A stretch of 36,245 nt of DNA, from positions 1-36,245 of the forward strand of contig JAILHI010000050.1 of the NCBI GenBank assembly GCA_024695865.1, given 5' to 3'. The notes beneath the pieces were generated by a model, which searched no databases, was not told where the DNA came from, and saw only the letters and a program-made list of their open reading frames with translations. Each line of letters starts with the position of its first letter. Position 1 is the stretch's first letter. Both the position numbers and the translations under genes were made by a program. This DNA is from Candidatus Gastranaerophilales bacterium. Lineage in GTDB: Bacteria > Cyanobacteriota > Vampirovibrionia > Gastranaerophilales > Gastranaerophilaceae. Shown one piece after another: positions 23,992 through 32,573 of this stretch.

Positions 23992-26900
23992 TTACATATA
24001 TTCTTCTATTGTTTTGTAGTCAAGAACAGGGTTCTGGCGTTTGTATTCCAGTGCCTTTAAATATTCTTTTATTGTGTCCGTACAGGTGAAGCACGGCAGT
24101 TTATAGATTGCGCTCAATTCCCTGAGTTTAAAATCGGGTGCCTTCGGATTTCCGTCCTTTTCGGGCAGATTGTATATCATTTTGATTTCGCCCGATTTGA
24201 TTTTTTCGGCGATGGATTTTAAATCGTTTTTATCAATTTTTTTAACGGATATAGCATTTTGGGAATAATATTTTTCATTTTCGTCAGAGGCCGCAATTGT
24301 AAACCCGAGTTCCTGCAGTTTTTTTACAACAGGCAGGCTTTCTGCCATGTCTTTTTCTCTTACGGAAACAATAACGATACCGTTTTCGGCAAAGGTAGTG
24401 CCTGCAGCCATAAAGGCTTTTATAAGCGCTTTTTCGTAACTGCTGTCGATACCCAAAACTTCGCCTGTCGATTTCATTTCCGCATTAAGAGCAACGTCGA
24501 CTTCGGGCAGTTTCTGGAAAGAAAAAACGGGGGCTTTGACTGCGACAAGTTTTGTTTCGGGTAATAGTCCGACACCGAAACCGTGAGATTTCAAACTCTT
24601 TGAAAACATAATGTTTACGGCGAGTTTTACCATAGGTACTTTTGTAACCTTGCTCATAATCGGCACTGTTCTCGATGCTCTCGGGTTGACTTCTATTACA
24701 TAAACATCATCGTCTTTGGCGATAAACTGAATATTCATCAAGCCGATTACCTGTAAGGCCTTTGCAATTTTCTTTGAAAAGTCAAGCGCCTTTTTAATTA
24801 CCGTTTCGGAAAGAGTTCTCGGCGGATATACGCAGAAACTGTCACCCGAGTGAACGCCCGCCCTTTCTATGTGTTCGGTAATCCCCGGAATTAAAATGTC
24901 TGACTTGTCGCAAACCATATCGACTTCAAATTCTTTGCCCTCAATGTATTGGTCAACGGCAACGGGGTATTCGGGCGAAATCTGAACCGCTTCACGCATA
25001 TAAGAAATGAGTTCTTTGTCGTTATAGACAACCTTCATTGCCCTGCCGCCCGTAACGTAAGACGGTCTTAATAAGATGGGATAACCGATTTTTGAAGCCG
25101 CCTTTAAGGCTTCCTCTGTTTTTGTAACGGCTGTACTTTTAGGCTGCTTGATTTTTAACTCTTTTAACAGCATCTCAAAACGTTTTCTGTCCTCAGCAAC
25201 GTTTATCGATTCAACAGACGTTCCCAGAATCTGAACACCTCGTTTTAAGAGTTTCGGCGCAAGATTGAGCGCAGTTTGTCCGCCAAACTGAAGTATAACA
25301 CCTTTTGGCAGTTCCTGTCTGATAACGTTGCTGACATCTTCTATGAATAACGGCTCAAAGTAGAGTTTATCCGCAATATCAAAGTCGGTACTTACTGTTT
25401 CGGGGTTGTTGTTGATGATGATTGATTCGTAGCCGTTGTCCTTTATGCCCTGAATTGCGTGGACGGAGCAATAGTCAAACTCTATTCCCTGTCCTATTCT
25501 GATAGGCCCAGAGCCGATTACAATAACTTTTTCTTTGTCTGAATATATGTTTTCATCATCATCTTCATAAGTTGAGTAATAGTACGGTGTTTGCGCCTCA
25601 AATTCCGCCGCACAGGTATCAACCATTTTGTGAACGGGATAAATTCCGTGCGCTCGTCTTAACGTGTCTATGTAAAATTTTGGTTTACCCGAAAGCGAGC
25701 ATATTTCATCATCGGTAAAGCCCATACCCTCGACTTTTTTCAAAAGTTCTATCGAAAATTCTTCTGTTTTCAACTGTCTTTCGGTATTGATAATGTTTTC
25801 AAATTTATATAAAAACCATTTGTCGATTTGGGTAATTTTGTGAAGTTCTTCAACGGACATATTTCTTCTTAATGCCGATGATATGGCGTAAATTCTTTCA
25901 TCATCTGCGATTTTAAGTTTGTTAATGAGTTCCTGCTGTGTTAATTGTTCGTGTTTTTTGCTTCTGAAGCCGATTACGGTGCCTTCAAGACAAATGAGCG
26001 CTTTTAAAAAGGCGCTTTCAAACGTGCGGTCGATAGCCATAACTTCGCCCGTTGCTTTCATCTGGGTGCCTAATCTTCTGTCTGCATAGCCGAATTTGTC
26101 AAAAGGCCATTTGGGAATTTTGACAACAACATAGTCAAGCGCAGGTTCAAAAGATGCCTTTGTTTTTCCCGTAACATAGTTTGGAATTTCGTGCAAATTC
26201 ATTCCTATTGCTATTTTTGCAGTTACTTTTGCAATCGGATAGCCTGCGGCTTTTGATGCAAGCGCTGATGAACGGCTTACTCTCGGATTGACTTCAATTA
26301 CGACATATTCACTGTTTTTCGGATTAAAGGCAAACTGAACATTGCAGCCGCCCTCGATTTTAAGGGCTCTTATGATTTTAAGCGAAGCGGCTCTTAATTT
26401 TTGATAATCTTTGTCTGATAAGGTTTGTGACGGTGCAACGACAATACTGTCTCCCGTGTGAATACCGACAGGGTCAATGTTTTCCATGTTACAAACGGTG
26501 ATTGCGGTGTCGTTTGCATCACGCATAACTTCGTATTCGATTTCTTTCCAGCCCGCAACGGATTCTTCTGCAAGCACCTGTCCGATAGGACTTGCGGCAA
26601 GTCCGTTATACATAATTTGTCTTAATTCTTCTTCGTTATACGCTATTCCGCCGCCCGTTCCCGCAAGCGTAAAGGCGGGTCTTATGACAATCGGATAACC
26701 GATTTTTTGAGCAAAAACAACGGCGCTTTCGATGTCCTCAAGAATTTCACTCTTTGCAACGGGTTCGCCGATTTCAAGCATAAGGTTTTTAAAACTTTCT
26801 CTGTCCTCGGCTTTTTGTATTGCATCGATTGATGTGCCTAAAATTCTTACCTTAGATTTTTCTAAAATCCCTTTTTTGTACGCCTGCGTTACGAGATTTA

Positions 26901-27186
26901 AGCCCGTCTGCCCGCCTATTGCGGCTAAAATTCCGTCGGGACGCTCTCTTTCGATGATGTATTCAAGTGCTTCTATATTTAACGGTTGCAGATAAACTCT
27001 GTCTGCAACATTATCGTCTGTCATGATTGTCGCAGGGTTACTGTTTAAAAGAACAACTTCAATTCCTTCTTCCCGAAGTGATTTGCACGCCTGCGTTCCC
27101 GCATAGTCAAATTCAGCCGCCTGACCGATTATGATAGGCCCCGAGCCGATAACAATAACTTTTTTAATGGTTGGGTCTTTAGGCAT
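23992..27186 (-). CDS. carB: Carbamoyl-phosphate synthase large subunit
   Basis: The 1064-residue large subunit makes carbamoyl phosphate from bicarbonate, ATP and the ammonia delivered by CarA. Both internally homologous halves are complete. The first starts with KKVIVIGSGPIIIGQAAEFDYAG and includes RPAFTLAGTGGGIA and EVNPRVSRSSALASKA. The second starts near residue 552 with VIVIGSGPIRIGQGIEFDY and includes RPSYVTGGRAM and EVNPRASRTVP. An MGS-like regulatory domain follows (about 930-1064). The open frame extends seven codons upstream to a TTG, but ATG 27186 follows GGGAGGG at five bases and starts with the family's MPKDPTIKK. It overlaps carA by eight bases (ATGCCTAA). The allosteric effector cannot be inferred. 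Confidence 0.97.
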   Translation of the reverse strand: MPKDPTIKKVIVIGSGPIIIGQAAEFDYAGTQACKSLREEGIEVVLLNSNPATIMTDDNVADRVYLQPLNIEALEYIIERERPDGILAAIGGQTGLNLVTQAYKKGILEKSKVRILGTSIDAIQKAEDRESFKNLMLEIGEPVAKSEILEDIESAVVFAQKIGYPIVIRPAFTLAGTGGGIAYNEEELRQIMYNGLAASPIGQVLAEESVAGWKEIEYEVMRDANDTAITVCNMENIDPVGIHTGDSIVVAPSQTLSDKDYQKLRAASLKIIRALKIEGGCNVQFAFNPKNSEYVVIEVNPRVSRSSALASKAAGYPIAKVTAKIAIGMNLHEIPNYVTGKTKASFEPALDYVVVKIPKWPFDKFGYADRRLGTQMKATGEVMAIDRTFESAFLKALICLEGTVIGFRSKKHEQLTQQELINKLKIADDERIYAISSALRRNMSVEELHKITQIDKWFLYKFENIINTERQLKTEEFSIELLKKVEGMGFTDDEICSLSGKPKFYIDTLRRAHGIYPVHKMVDTCAAEFEAQTPYYYSTYEDDDENIYSDKEKVIVIGSGPIRIGQGIEFDYCSVHAIQGIKDNGYESIIINNNPETVSTDFDIADKLYFEPLFIEDVSNVIRQELPKGVILQFGGQTALNLAPKLLKRGVQILGTSVESINVAEDRKRFEMLLKELKIKQPKSTAVTKTEEALKAASKIGYPILLRPSYVTGGRAMKVVYNDKELISYMREAVQISPEYPVAVDQYIEGKEFEVDMVCDKSDILIPGITEHIERAGVHSGDSFCVYPPRTLSETVIKKALDFSKKIAKALQVIGLMNIQFIAKDDDVYVIEVNPRASRTVPIMSKVTKVPMVKLAVNIMFSKSLKSHGFGVGLLPETKLVAVKAPVFSFQKLPEVDVALNAEMKSTGEVLGIDSSYEKALIKAFMAAGTTFAENGIVIVSVREKDMAESLPVVKKLQELGFTIAASDENEKYYSQNAISVKKIDKNDLKSIAEKIKSGEIKMIYNLPEKDGNPKAPDFKLRELSAIYKLPCFTCTDTIKEYLKALEYKRQNPVLDYKTIEEYM

Positions 27187-28252
27187 TTTTACCCTCCCTG
27201 CAAGCAAAATTTATCCATTCTTTAAAGATAATCTTCGCATCTTCGGGCCCCGGGGCTGCTTCGGGGTGAAACTGAACACATTTTAACGGGATATTTTTGT
27301 GCTCAAAACCCTCTACCGTGTTATCGTTAATATTCAGATAAGTTATTTCCGTATCTGCGGGAAGTGTTTCCGCATTTACCGCATAACCGTGATTTTGCGA
27401 GGTTATTAAAACCTTTCCGCTTTTGGTGTTGATAACGGGGTGATTTGCTCCTCTGTGTCCGAATTTCATCTTAAATGTATCTGCTCCGACAGCAAGTGCG
27501 GCGATTTGATTTCCAAGGCAAATGCCGAAGATTGCAATTTTTCCGAGAAGTTCTTTTACCTTCGTTATATCAACATCTTTCGGGTCGCCGGGGCCGTTTG
27601 AAAGCATTACCGCATCAAAATTCCCCCCTAAAATTGTTTTTGATGAAACGTTGTAAGGATAAACGGTTACTGCCGCTCCCGCCTCTCTTAACGATTTTAC
27701 AATGCTGTTTTTAACGCCGTAATCAATAAGTGCAAAATTTGCAATCTGTTTTCCGATTGCTTCAAACTTTTCTGTTTTCTTTTCGGAAACGGTTTCGACG
27801 ATATTTTTTGGAAAAACGTAATCGGCAAGCATTTTTCTGTGTTTTTCGGTTATCTGTTCCGTTGTTATAAGACAGTTTTTACTTCCCGTCGAACGAATGA
27901 TTTTTGTGAGTTTTCTGGTGTCAATATTGCTTAAACAGAGAATTTCGTTTTCTGCAAGATAGTCAGAAAGACATTGTTTACCGTCAAGCGCCGTTTCGGC
28001 ATTTTCTTTTATGATAAAGCCCTGCGCCTGAATTTTGGCAGACTCTGCAAAATCCCTGTCTATGCCGTAGTTGCCGATTAAAGGATATGTCATAATGACA
28101 ATCTGTGAGGCATAAGACGGGTCTGTGAGAATTTCCTGATAGCCTGTCATTGCAGTGTTAAAGACGAGTTCGCCCATAACTGTTTTGTCGTTAAGGTTCG
28201 CTTCCGCCTCGAAAATTTTTCCGTCCTGAAATAATATACGGGCTTTACTCAT
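27179..28252 (-). CDS. carA: Carbamoyl-phosphate synthase small subunit (glutamine amidotransferase)
   Basis: CarA hydrolyses glutamine and channels ammonia to CarB. From ATG 28252 it has 357 residues, as expected. The N-terminal CPSase domain shows VMGELVFNTAMTGYQEILTDPSY and MTYPLIGNYGI. The class I amidotransferase domain shows SNGPGDP, the nucleophile Cys in FGICLGNQ, GHRGANHPV, SQNHGYAV and the His-Glu pair in QFHPEAAPGPED. The reading frame is open eight codons further upstream, but GGGAG at six bases supports the internal ATG, which also begins MSKARILF like homologues. It overlaps argD by eight bases (ATGAGTAA) and carB by eight bases. Location within the arginine cluster suggests expression tied to arginine rather than to pyrimidine demand. 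Confidence 0.97.
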   Translation of the reverse strand: MSKARILFQDGKIFEAEANLNDKTVMGELVFNTAMTGYQEILTDPSYASQIVIMTYPLIGNYGIDRDFAESAKIQAQGFIIKENAETALDGKQCLSDYLAENEILCLSNIDTRKLTKIIRSTGSKNCLITTEQITEKHRKMLADYVFPKNIVETVSEKKTEKFEAIGKQIANFALIDYGVKNSIVKSLREAGAAVTVYPYNVSSKTILGGNFDAVMLSNGPGDPKDVDITKVKELLGKIAIFGICLGNQIAALAVGADTFKMKFGHRGANHPVINTKSGKVLITSQNHGYAVNAETLPADTEITYLNINDNTVEGFEHKNIPLKCVQFHPEAAPGPEDAKIIFKEWINFACREGKNA

Positions 28253-29432
28253 TTGTTTCTCCCAAAACCTCGTCAATTATTTTAATTGCTTCATCAACAT
28301 GGTCTTTGGTTATTATCATAGGCGGAACAAAGCGCATAACGTGTGTTCCCGCACCTATAATCATAAGCCCTTTATCCATACATTTTTTTATAATATCTTT
28401 TGCAGGTACGGAAAGTTCCGCCCCCACCATAAGCCCGAGACCTCTTACATCTTTGATTACGGGATATTTTTGAGCAAGTTTTTTTAACTCTGATATCAAA
28501 TATTCACCTGTTGTTTTGACGTTTTCAAGCAGATTGCCTTTGATTAATTTGTTTAAAACCACTTTTGCAGATGCGCAGGAAACGGGGTTTCCGCCGAAAG
28601 TGGAAGCGTGGTCGCCAGCAACGAGGATTGTTGATGCGATTCCTTTTGCCGCACAGGCACCGATTGGCAAGCCGTTTGCAAGACCTTTTGCCATTGCCGC
28701 CATATCGGGTTCAACCCCGTAGGACTGGTAGGCAAACAACGTGCCTGTTCTGCCTATTCCGCATTGCACTTCGTCAAAGCCGAGAAGTATATTTTTTTCG
28801 TCACAGAGTTTTCGGAGCCCTTGTAAAAATTCTTTTTTGGCAACGTGTAATCCGCCCTCGCCCTGAACGGGTTCGACTATAATTGCACAGGTATGTTCGT
28901 CAGCAAGTGCTTCAACACTTTGCAGATTGTTAAATTCCGCATACGCAAAATCGGGAAGCAATGGCGTGAAAGATTTTTGGTATTTTTCCTGCCCTGTTGC
29001 CGTTATAGCGCCTGTTGTTCTGCCGTGAAAAGAGTTCTTCATCGTGATAATTTTAGAACAGTTTTCCCCTTTTGTTTTGCCGAATTTTCTTGCAATTTTA
29101 ATCATTGTTTCGTTGGCTTCTGCTCCGCTGTTGCAAAAGAAAACTTTCTCAAAACAGGAATTTTCCACCAAAATTTCCGCAACTTCCGCCTGCGGTCTGC
29201 TGTAATATAAATTTGAACAGTGATTGTATTTTTCAATTTGTTCGGTTATGGCTTTAATACAGTCCCTGTCAATGTAGCCGAGTGTGTTTACGGCAATTCC
29301 CGCAGTAAAATCAAGATATTTTTTGCCTTTTCCGTCGATGATATAGACTCCGTTTCCGTTTTCGATTTCCGTATCAAAGCGGTTGTAGGTTCCCATTATG
29401 TATTTATTTGTCAAATCTTTTGTGTCTGTCAT
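28245..29432 (-). CDS. argD: Acetylornithine aminotransferase
   Basis: A PLP-dependent class III aminotransferase that converts N-acetylglutamate semialdehyde to N-acetylornithine; the same enzyme often also serves in lysine synthesis. Its 395 residues are the usual length. Visible features are YLDFTAGIAVNTLGY, FFCNSGAEANETMIKIAR, SFHGRTTGAITATGQ, the PLP-phosphate and Asp site IIVEPVQGEGG with LGFDEVQCGIGRTG, and the Schiff-base lysine in MAKGLANGLPIGA, then HASTFGGNPVSCA. The ATG overlaps the argB stop by one base (TAATG) and follows GAGG. Identity as ArgD rather than another class III transaminase is supported mainly by position between argB and carA. Confidence 0.96.
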   Translation of the reverse strand: MTDTKDLTNKYIMGTYNRFDTEIENGNGVYIIDGKGKKYLDFTAGIAVNTLGYIDRDCIKAITEQIEKYNHCSNLYYSRPQAEVAEILVENSCFEKVFFCNSGAEANETMIKIARKFGKTKGENCSKIITMKNSFHGRTTGAITATGQEKYQKSFTPLLPDFAYAEFNNLQSVEALADEHTCAIIVEPVQGEGGLHVAKKEFLQGLRKLCDEKNILLGFDEVQCGIGRTGTLFAYQSYGVEPDMAAMAKGLANGLPIGACAAKGIASTILVAGDHASTFGGNPVSCASAKVVLNKLIKGNLLENVKTTGEYLISELKKLAQKYPVIKDVRGLGLMVGAELSVPAKDIIKKCMDKGLMIIGAGTHVMRFVPPMIITKDHVDEAIKIIDEVLGETNE

Positions 29433-30292
29433 TATTTTTCCTCAATTACCGTGCCGACACCGTCTTTTGTGTATATTTCCAAAAGCAGTGAATGTTTGAT
29501 TTTTCCGTTTATTATGTGAACTGCTTTAACACCCGATTTTATTGCTCTTGCGCAGGATTTAACCTTTGGAATCATTCCGCCTTTTATGCTTTTGTCTTTA
29601 ATCATGGCATCAATTTCGGCGGGTGTGATTTTTGAAAGCAGGCTGTCAGGGTCGTTTTCGTCTTTGCGGACGCCGTCTGTATCCGTCATAAATACAAGTT
29701 TGTTTGCTTTTAGTGCAATTGCAATTTCCACTGCCGCATGGTCTGCGTTAATGTTGTACGTTTCGCCGTTTTTATCCGTTCCGATGGGTGAAATTACGGG
29801 GATAAACGAGGCATCAAGCAGAGTTTGTATAATTTGGGGATTTACTCTGAAGATTTCACCTACAAAACCGATATCATCGGGGCTTTTAAGCGCTTCGATT
29901 AACAAACCGTCTTTTCCGGATATTCCGACCGCCCTTGTGTCGTGCTTTTGAAAATCGGAAACTATCGACTTATTCACCATGCCCGAAAGGACTTCTTCAA
30001 CGGTTTTTACGGTTTTTTCGTCGGTAATGCGAAGTCCGTTTTTAAATTCTGATTCTATTCCTGCCGTTTTTAAGGTGGCATTAATAGCGGGGCCGCCGCC
30101 GTGAACAACAACGGGGTTGATGCCGACGGCTTTTAAATATGCAATATCGCCTATTACGGAATGTTTTATATTTTCATCGGTCATTGCACTTCCGCCGTAT
30201 TTTATAACGACGGTTTTTCCGTTAAATTTGTTGATATATGGCATTGCCTCAACTAACGTTTCGGCTTTTTTAATATATTTTTCAAAATCCAT
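29432..30292 (-). CDS. argB: Acetylglutamate kinase
   Basis: ArgB phosphorylates N-acetylglutamate, normally the committed and feedback-controlled step. The 286-residue product carries TVVIKYGGSAM (about 27-37), VVVHGGGPAINATL, GLRITDEKT, PVISPIGTD, NINADHAAVEIAIALKANKLVFMTDTDGV and GGMIPKVKSCARAI. The roughly 25 residues before the kinase core (KKAETLVEAMPYINKFNGK) form the kind of N-terminal helix that mediates hexamer formation and arginine inhibition in the Thermotoga and Pseudomonas enzymes. Arginine-sensitive regulation is therefore likely, though inferred. The ATG overlaps the argJ stop by one base (TAATG), with GGAG about 11 bases upstream. Confidence 0.97.
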   Translation of the reverse strand: MDFEKYIKKAETLVEAMPYINKFNGKTVVIKYGGSAMTDENIKHSVIGDIAYLKAVGINPVVVHGGGPAINATLKTAGIESEFKNGLRITDEKTVKTVEEVLSGMVNKSIVSDFQKHDTRAVGISGKDGLLIEALKSPDDIGFVGEIFRVNPQIIQTLLDASFIPVISPIGTDKNGETYNINADHAAVEIAIALKANKLVFMTDTDGVRKDENDPDSLLSKITPAEIDAMIKDKSIKGGMIPKVKSCARAIKSGVKAVHIINGKIKHSLLLEIYTKDGVGTVIEEK

Positions 30293-31512
30293 TATGTTCT
30301 GTACTCCGCATTGATTTTAACATAATCATAACTCAAATCGCATCCCCAGCCCGTAATTTCTTTGCCGCCTTCATTAAGTTTTACATCAATTTGAATTTCT
30401 CTTTCATCGAGAATTTTCAGTGCAAAATCCTCGTCAAAGTTATAGGGAGTGCCGTTTTCAAAAAGGTCGATACTTCCGATTTTGTTTTTAAAAGTAATTT
30501 TTACCTTTTCGGGATTGAAATTCACGCCTGATGCTCCCATTGCCGATAAAATTCTGCCCCAGTTTGCATCTTTACCGAAGAAAGCCGTTTTAACTAGTTG
30601 CGAATTGAGAATGGACTTGCATAAAACTCTTGCATCATCGGTAGTTGCCGTACCTTTGATATTTACTTCAAGAAATTTTGTTGCACCTTCGCCGTCCATA
30701 ACTATTTGTTTTGCAAGATATTTTACAACCGTATCGACAGCCTGTTCAAACAATTTAAAATCGTCGTTTTCTTTGTCTATGAGGGGATTTTCCGCCATAC
30801 CGTTTGCAAGAATAAGGCAGGTATCGTTTGTGCTGGTTTCGCCGTCAACGGTAATCATATTAAAGGAATCGTCAATTCTGCTTTTGAAAGCCTTATCAAG
30901 CATATCCTTTGTGATTGCCGCATCAGTTGTCAAAAAGCCGAGCATTGTCGCCATATTCGGATGAATCATGCCCGAACCTTTTGCAATGCCCGAAACTATT
31001 ACTGTTTTTCCGCCTATTTCCGTTTCAACCGTGATTTGTTTGGGGATTGTATCTGTTGTCATTATTGCGTTTGCACAATCATTTGCTGCTTCCTGTGATG
31101 ATGAAAGTTTTTTGCAGGTGTTTTTAACGCCGTTAATAATTTTATCTCTGTCTAAAAGTTGACCGATTACCCCCGTTGATGAAACAAGAACTTCGTTTTC
31201 CTTTAACCCCAGACAATCTGCAAGAGTTTTGCTTGTATCAACGGCATCTTTGTAGCCCTGTTCGCCCGTGCAGGCATTTGCATTTCCGCTGTTTATTGCT
31301 ATTGCGCTGATATATGAGTTTTCGCTCAAAACTTTTAAGGCAAGTTGTAAGGGTGCCGCTTTTACAACATTTTTTGTAAATACGGCAGAACAGAGTGCGG
31401 GCTTTTCGCTGTAGATTATGCCCAAATCCTTTTTAGCCTTTTTTATTCCTGCATGTTCACCTGCCGCCTTAAAGCCTTTCGGTGATGTTATTCCGTTATT
31501 TGTTATTTTCAT
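30292..31512 (-). CDS. argJ: Glutamate N-acetyltransferase / ornithine acetyltransferase
   Basis: ArgJ moves the acetyl group from N-acetylornithine to glutamate, closing the acetyl cycle, and in the bifunctional form also makes N-acetylglutamate from acetyl-CoA. The 406-residue precursor is self-cleaved. The cleavage site and nucleophile are visible in AKGSGMIHPNMATML, with cleavage before Thr189. Other signatures are SAVFTKNVVKAAPL, INSGNANACTG, VSSTGVIGQ, TVDGETSTNDT, and FFGKDANWGRILSAMGASG. No argA or argE is needed or seen, so this is the cyclic pathway. Whether it is mono- or bifunctional cannot be told from sequence. The start follows AGGA at a seven-base spacing, 11 bases after argC. 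Confidence 0.97.
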   Translation of the reverse strand: MKITNNGITSPKGFKAAGEHAGIKKAKKDLGIIYSEKPALCSAVFTKNVVKAAPLQLALKVLSENSYISAIAINSGNANACTGEQGYKDAVDTSKTLADCLGLKENEVLVSSTGVIGQLLDRDKIINGVKNTCKKLSSSQEAANDCANAIMTTDTIPKQITVETEIGGKTVIVSGIAKGSGMIHPNMATMLGFLTTDAAITKDMLDKAFKSRIDDSFNMITVDGETSTNDTCLILANGMAENPLIDKENDDFKLFEQAVDTVVKYLAKQIVMDGEGATKFLEVNIKGTATTDDARVLCKSILNSQLVKTAFFGKDANWGRILSAMGASGVNFNPEKVKITFKNKIGSIDLFENGTPYNFDEDFALKILDEREIQIDVKLNEGGKEITGWGCDLSYDYVKINAEYRT

Positions 31513-31523
31513 TGTTTTGTCCT

Positions 31524-32573
31524 TTATATCGGGAAAATTGCCGCCGTGTCCAAGCCCGTGCTTTCGTCCAAGCCGAACATCAGATTCATATTCTGAACCG
31601 CCTGTCCCGCCGCACCTTTTACGAGATTGTCTATTGCTCCGATTGCAATAACACTGTTTGTTCTTTCATCTATTGCAAAACCTATGTCAACATACTCGGA
31701 GCCTTTGACATGATTGGTTTCGGGGAAAATTCCCTCTTTTAATAATCTTATAAATTTTTTATCTGCATAGTATTTTTCATAAACTTTTTCAAGAGTTTTA
31801 TAATCTGTTTCTGTTTTTAACTTGGCATAACAGGTTGCGAGAATACCTCTGTTCATCGGTGTTAAATGCGGGGTGAAAATCAGTTTTATATCTTTTCCCG
31901 CAGCAAGTGACAATTCCTGTTCGATTTCGGGAGTGTGTCTGTGAGATGCCACCTTGTAGGCTTTGATTGATTCGTTGCATTCACAAAAAGATGTGCCTAT
32001 ATCAAGTTTTCTGCCTGCGCCCGTAACACCCGATTTTGCATCGATGATTATTGAGTTTGTGTCAATTAATCCCTCTTTAACAAGCGGGTAAAGCGTTAAA
32101 ATACTGCAGGTCGTATAACAGCCGGGGTTAGCAACAAGCCGTGCGTTTTTGACTTCTTCGCCATGAATTTCGCAAAGTCCGTAAACGGCTTCTTTTAAGA
32201 CTTCTTCGCCAAAATGTTCTACGCCGTACCATTTTTCATAGACCTTTTTGTCTTTTATTCTGAAATCGGCGCCGATATCTATAACTTTACACTTTTCAAG
32301 AACAGATGTTGTAACCGATTTTGAAGCAATGCCATGCGGCAGGGCAATAAAAATCACATCGTTTGTTTCCGACAATTTTTCAACATCGCCCTCCGTGCAG
32401 TTTAAATCGGTAATGCCGTTAAAATTCTTATATACATCGCTATACTTTTTGCCCGTATAACTCACAGAAGTTACCGCAGTAACCTCGACTTCGGGGTGCG
32501 AATAGAGTATTCTGAAAAGTTCCTGTCCGACATATCCTGTTGCGCCGACTATTGCGGCTTTTATTTTACCCAT
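31524..32573 (-). CDS. argC: N-acetyl-gamma-glutamyl-phosphate reductase
   Basis: This enzyme reduces N-acetylglutamyl phosphate to the semialdehyde with NADPH. The 349 residues show the Rossmann motif AIVGATGYVGQELFRIL (about 7-23), DVIFIALPHGIAS, DIGADFRIKD, the catalytic cysteine in VANPGCYTT, SGVTGAGRK, the catalytic histidine in SHRHTPEIEQ, FTPHLTPMNRGIL, and IDNLVKGAAGQAVQNMNLM at the C-terminus. The length and the PGC..T spacing fit type 1 ArgC. The start codon overlaps the end of argH by eight bases (ATGGGTAA). Assignment is secure. Confidence 0.97.
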   Translation of the reverse strand: MGKIKAAIVGATGYVGQELFRILYSHPEVEVTAVTSVSYTGKKYSDVYKNFNGITDLNCTEGDVEKLSETNDVIFIALPHGIASKSVTTSVLEKCKVIDIGADFRIKDKKVYEKWYGVEHFGEEVLKEAVYGLCEIHGEEVKNARLVANPGCYTTCSILTLYPLVKEGLIDTNSIIIDAKSGVTGAGRKLDIGTSFCECNESIKAYKVASHRHTPEIEQELSLAAGKDIKLIFTPHLTPMNRGILATCYAKLKTETDYKTLEKVYEKYYADKKFIRLLKEGIFPETNHVKGSEYVDIGFAIDERTNSVIAIGAIDNLVKGAAGQAVQNMNLMFGLDESTGLDTAAIFPI

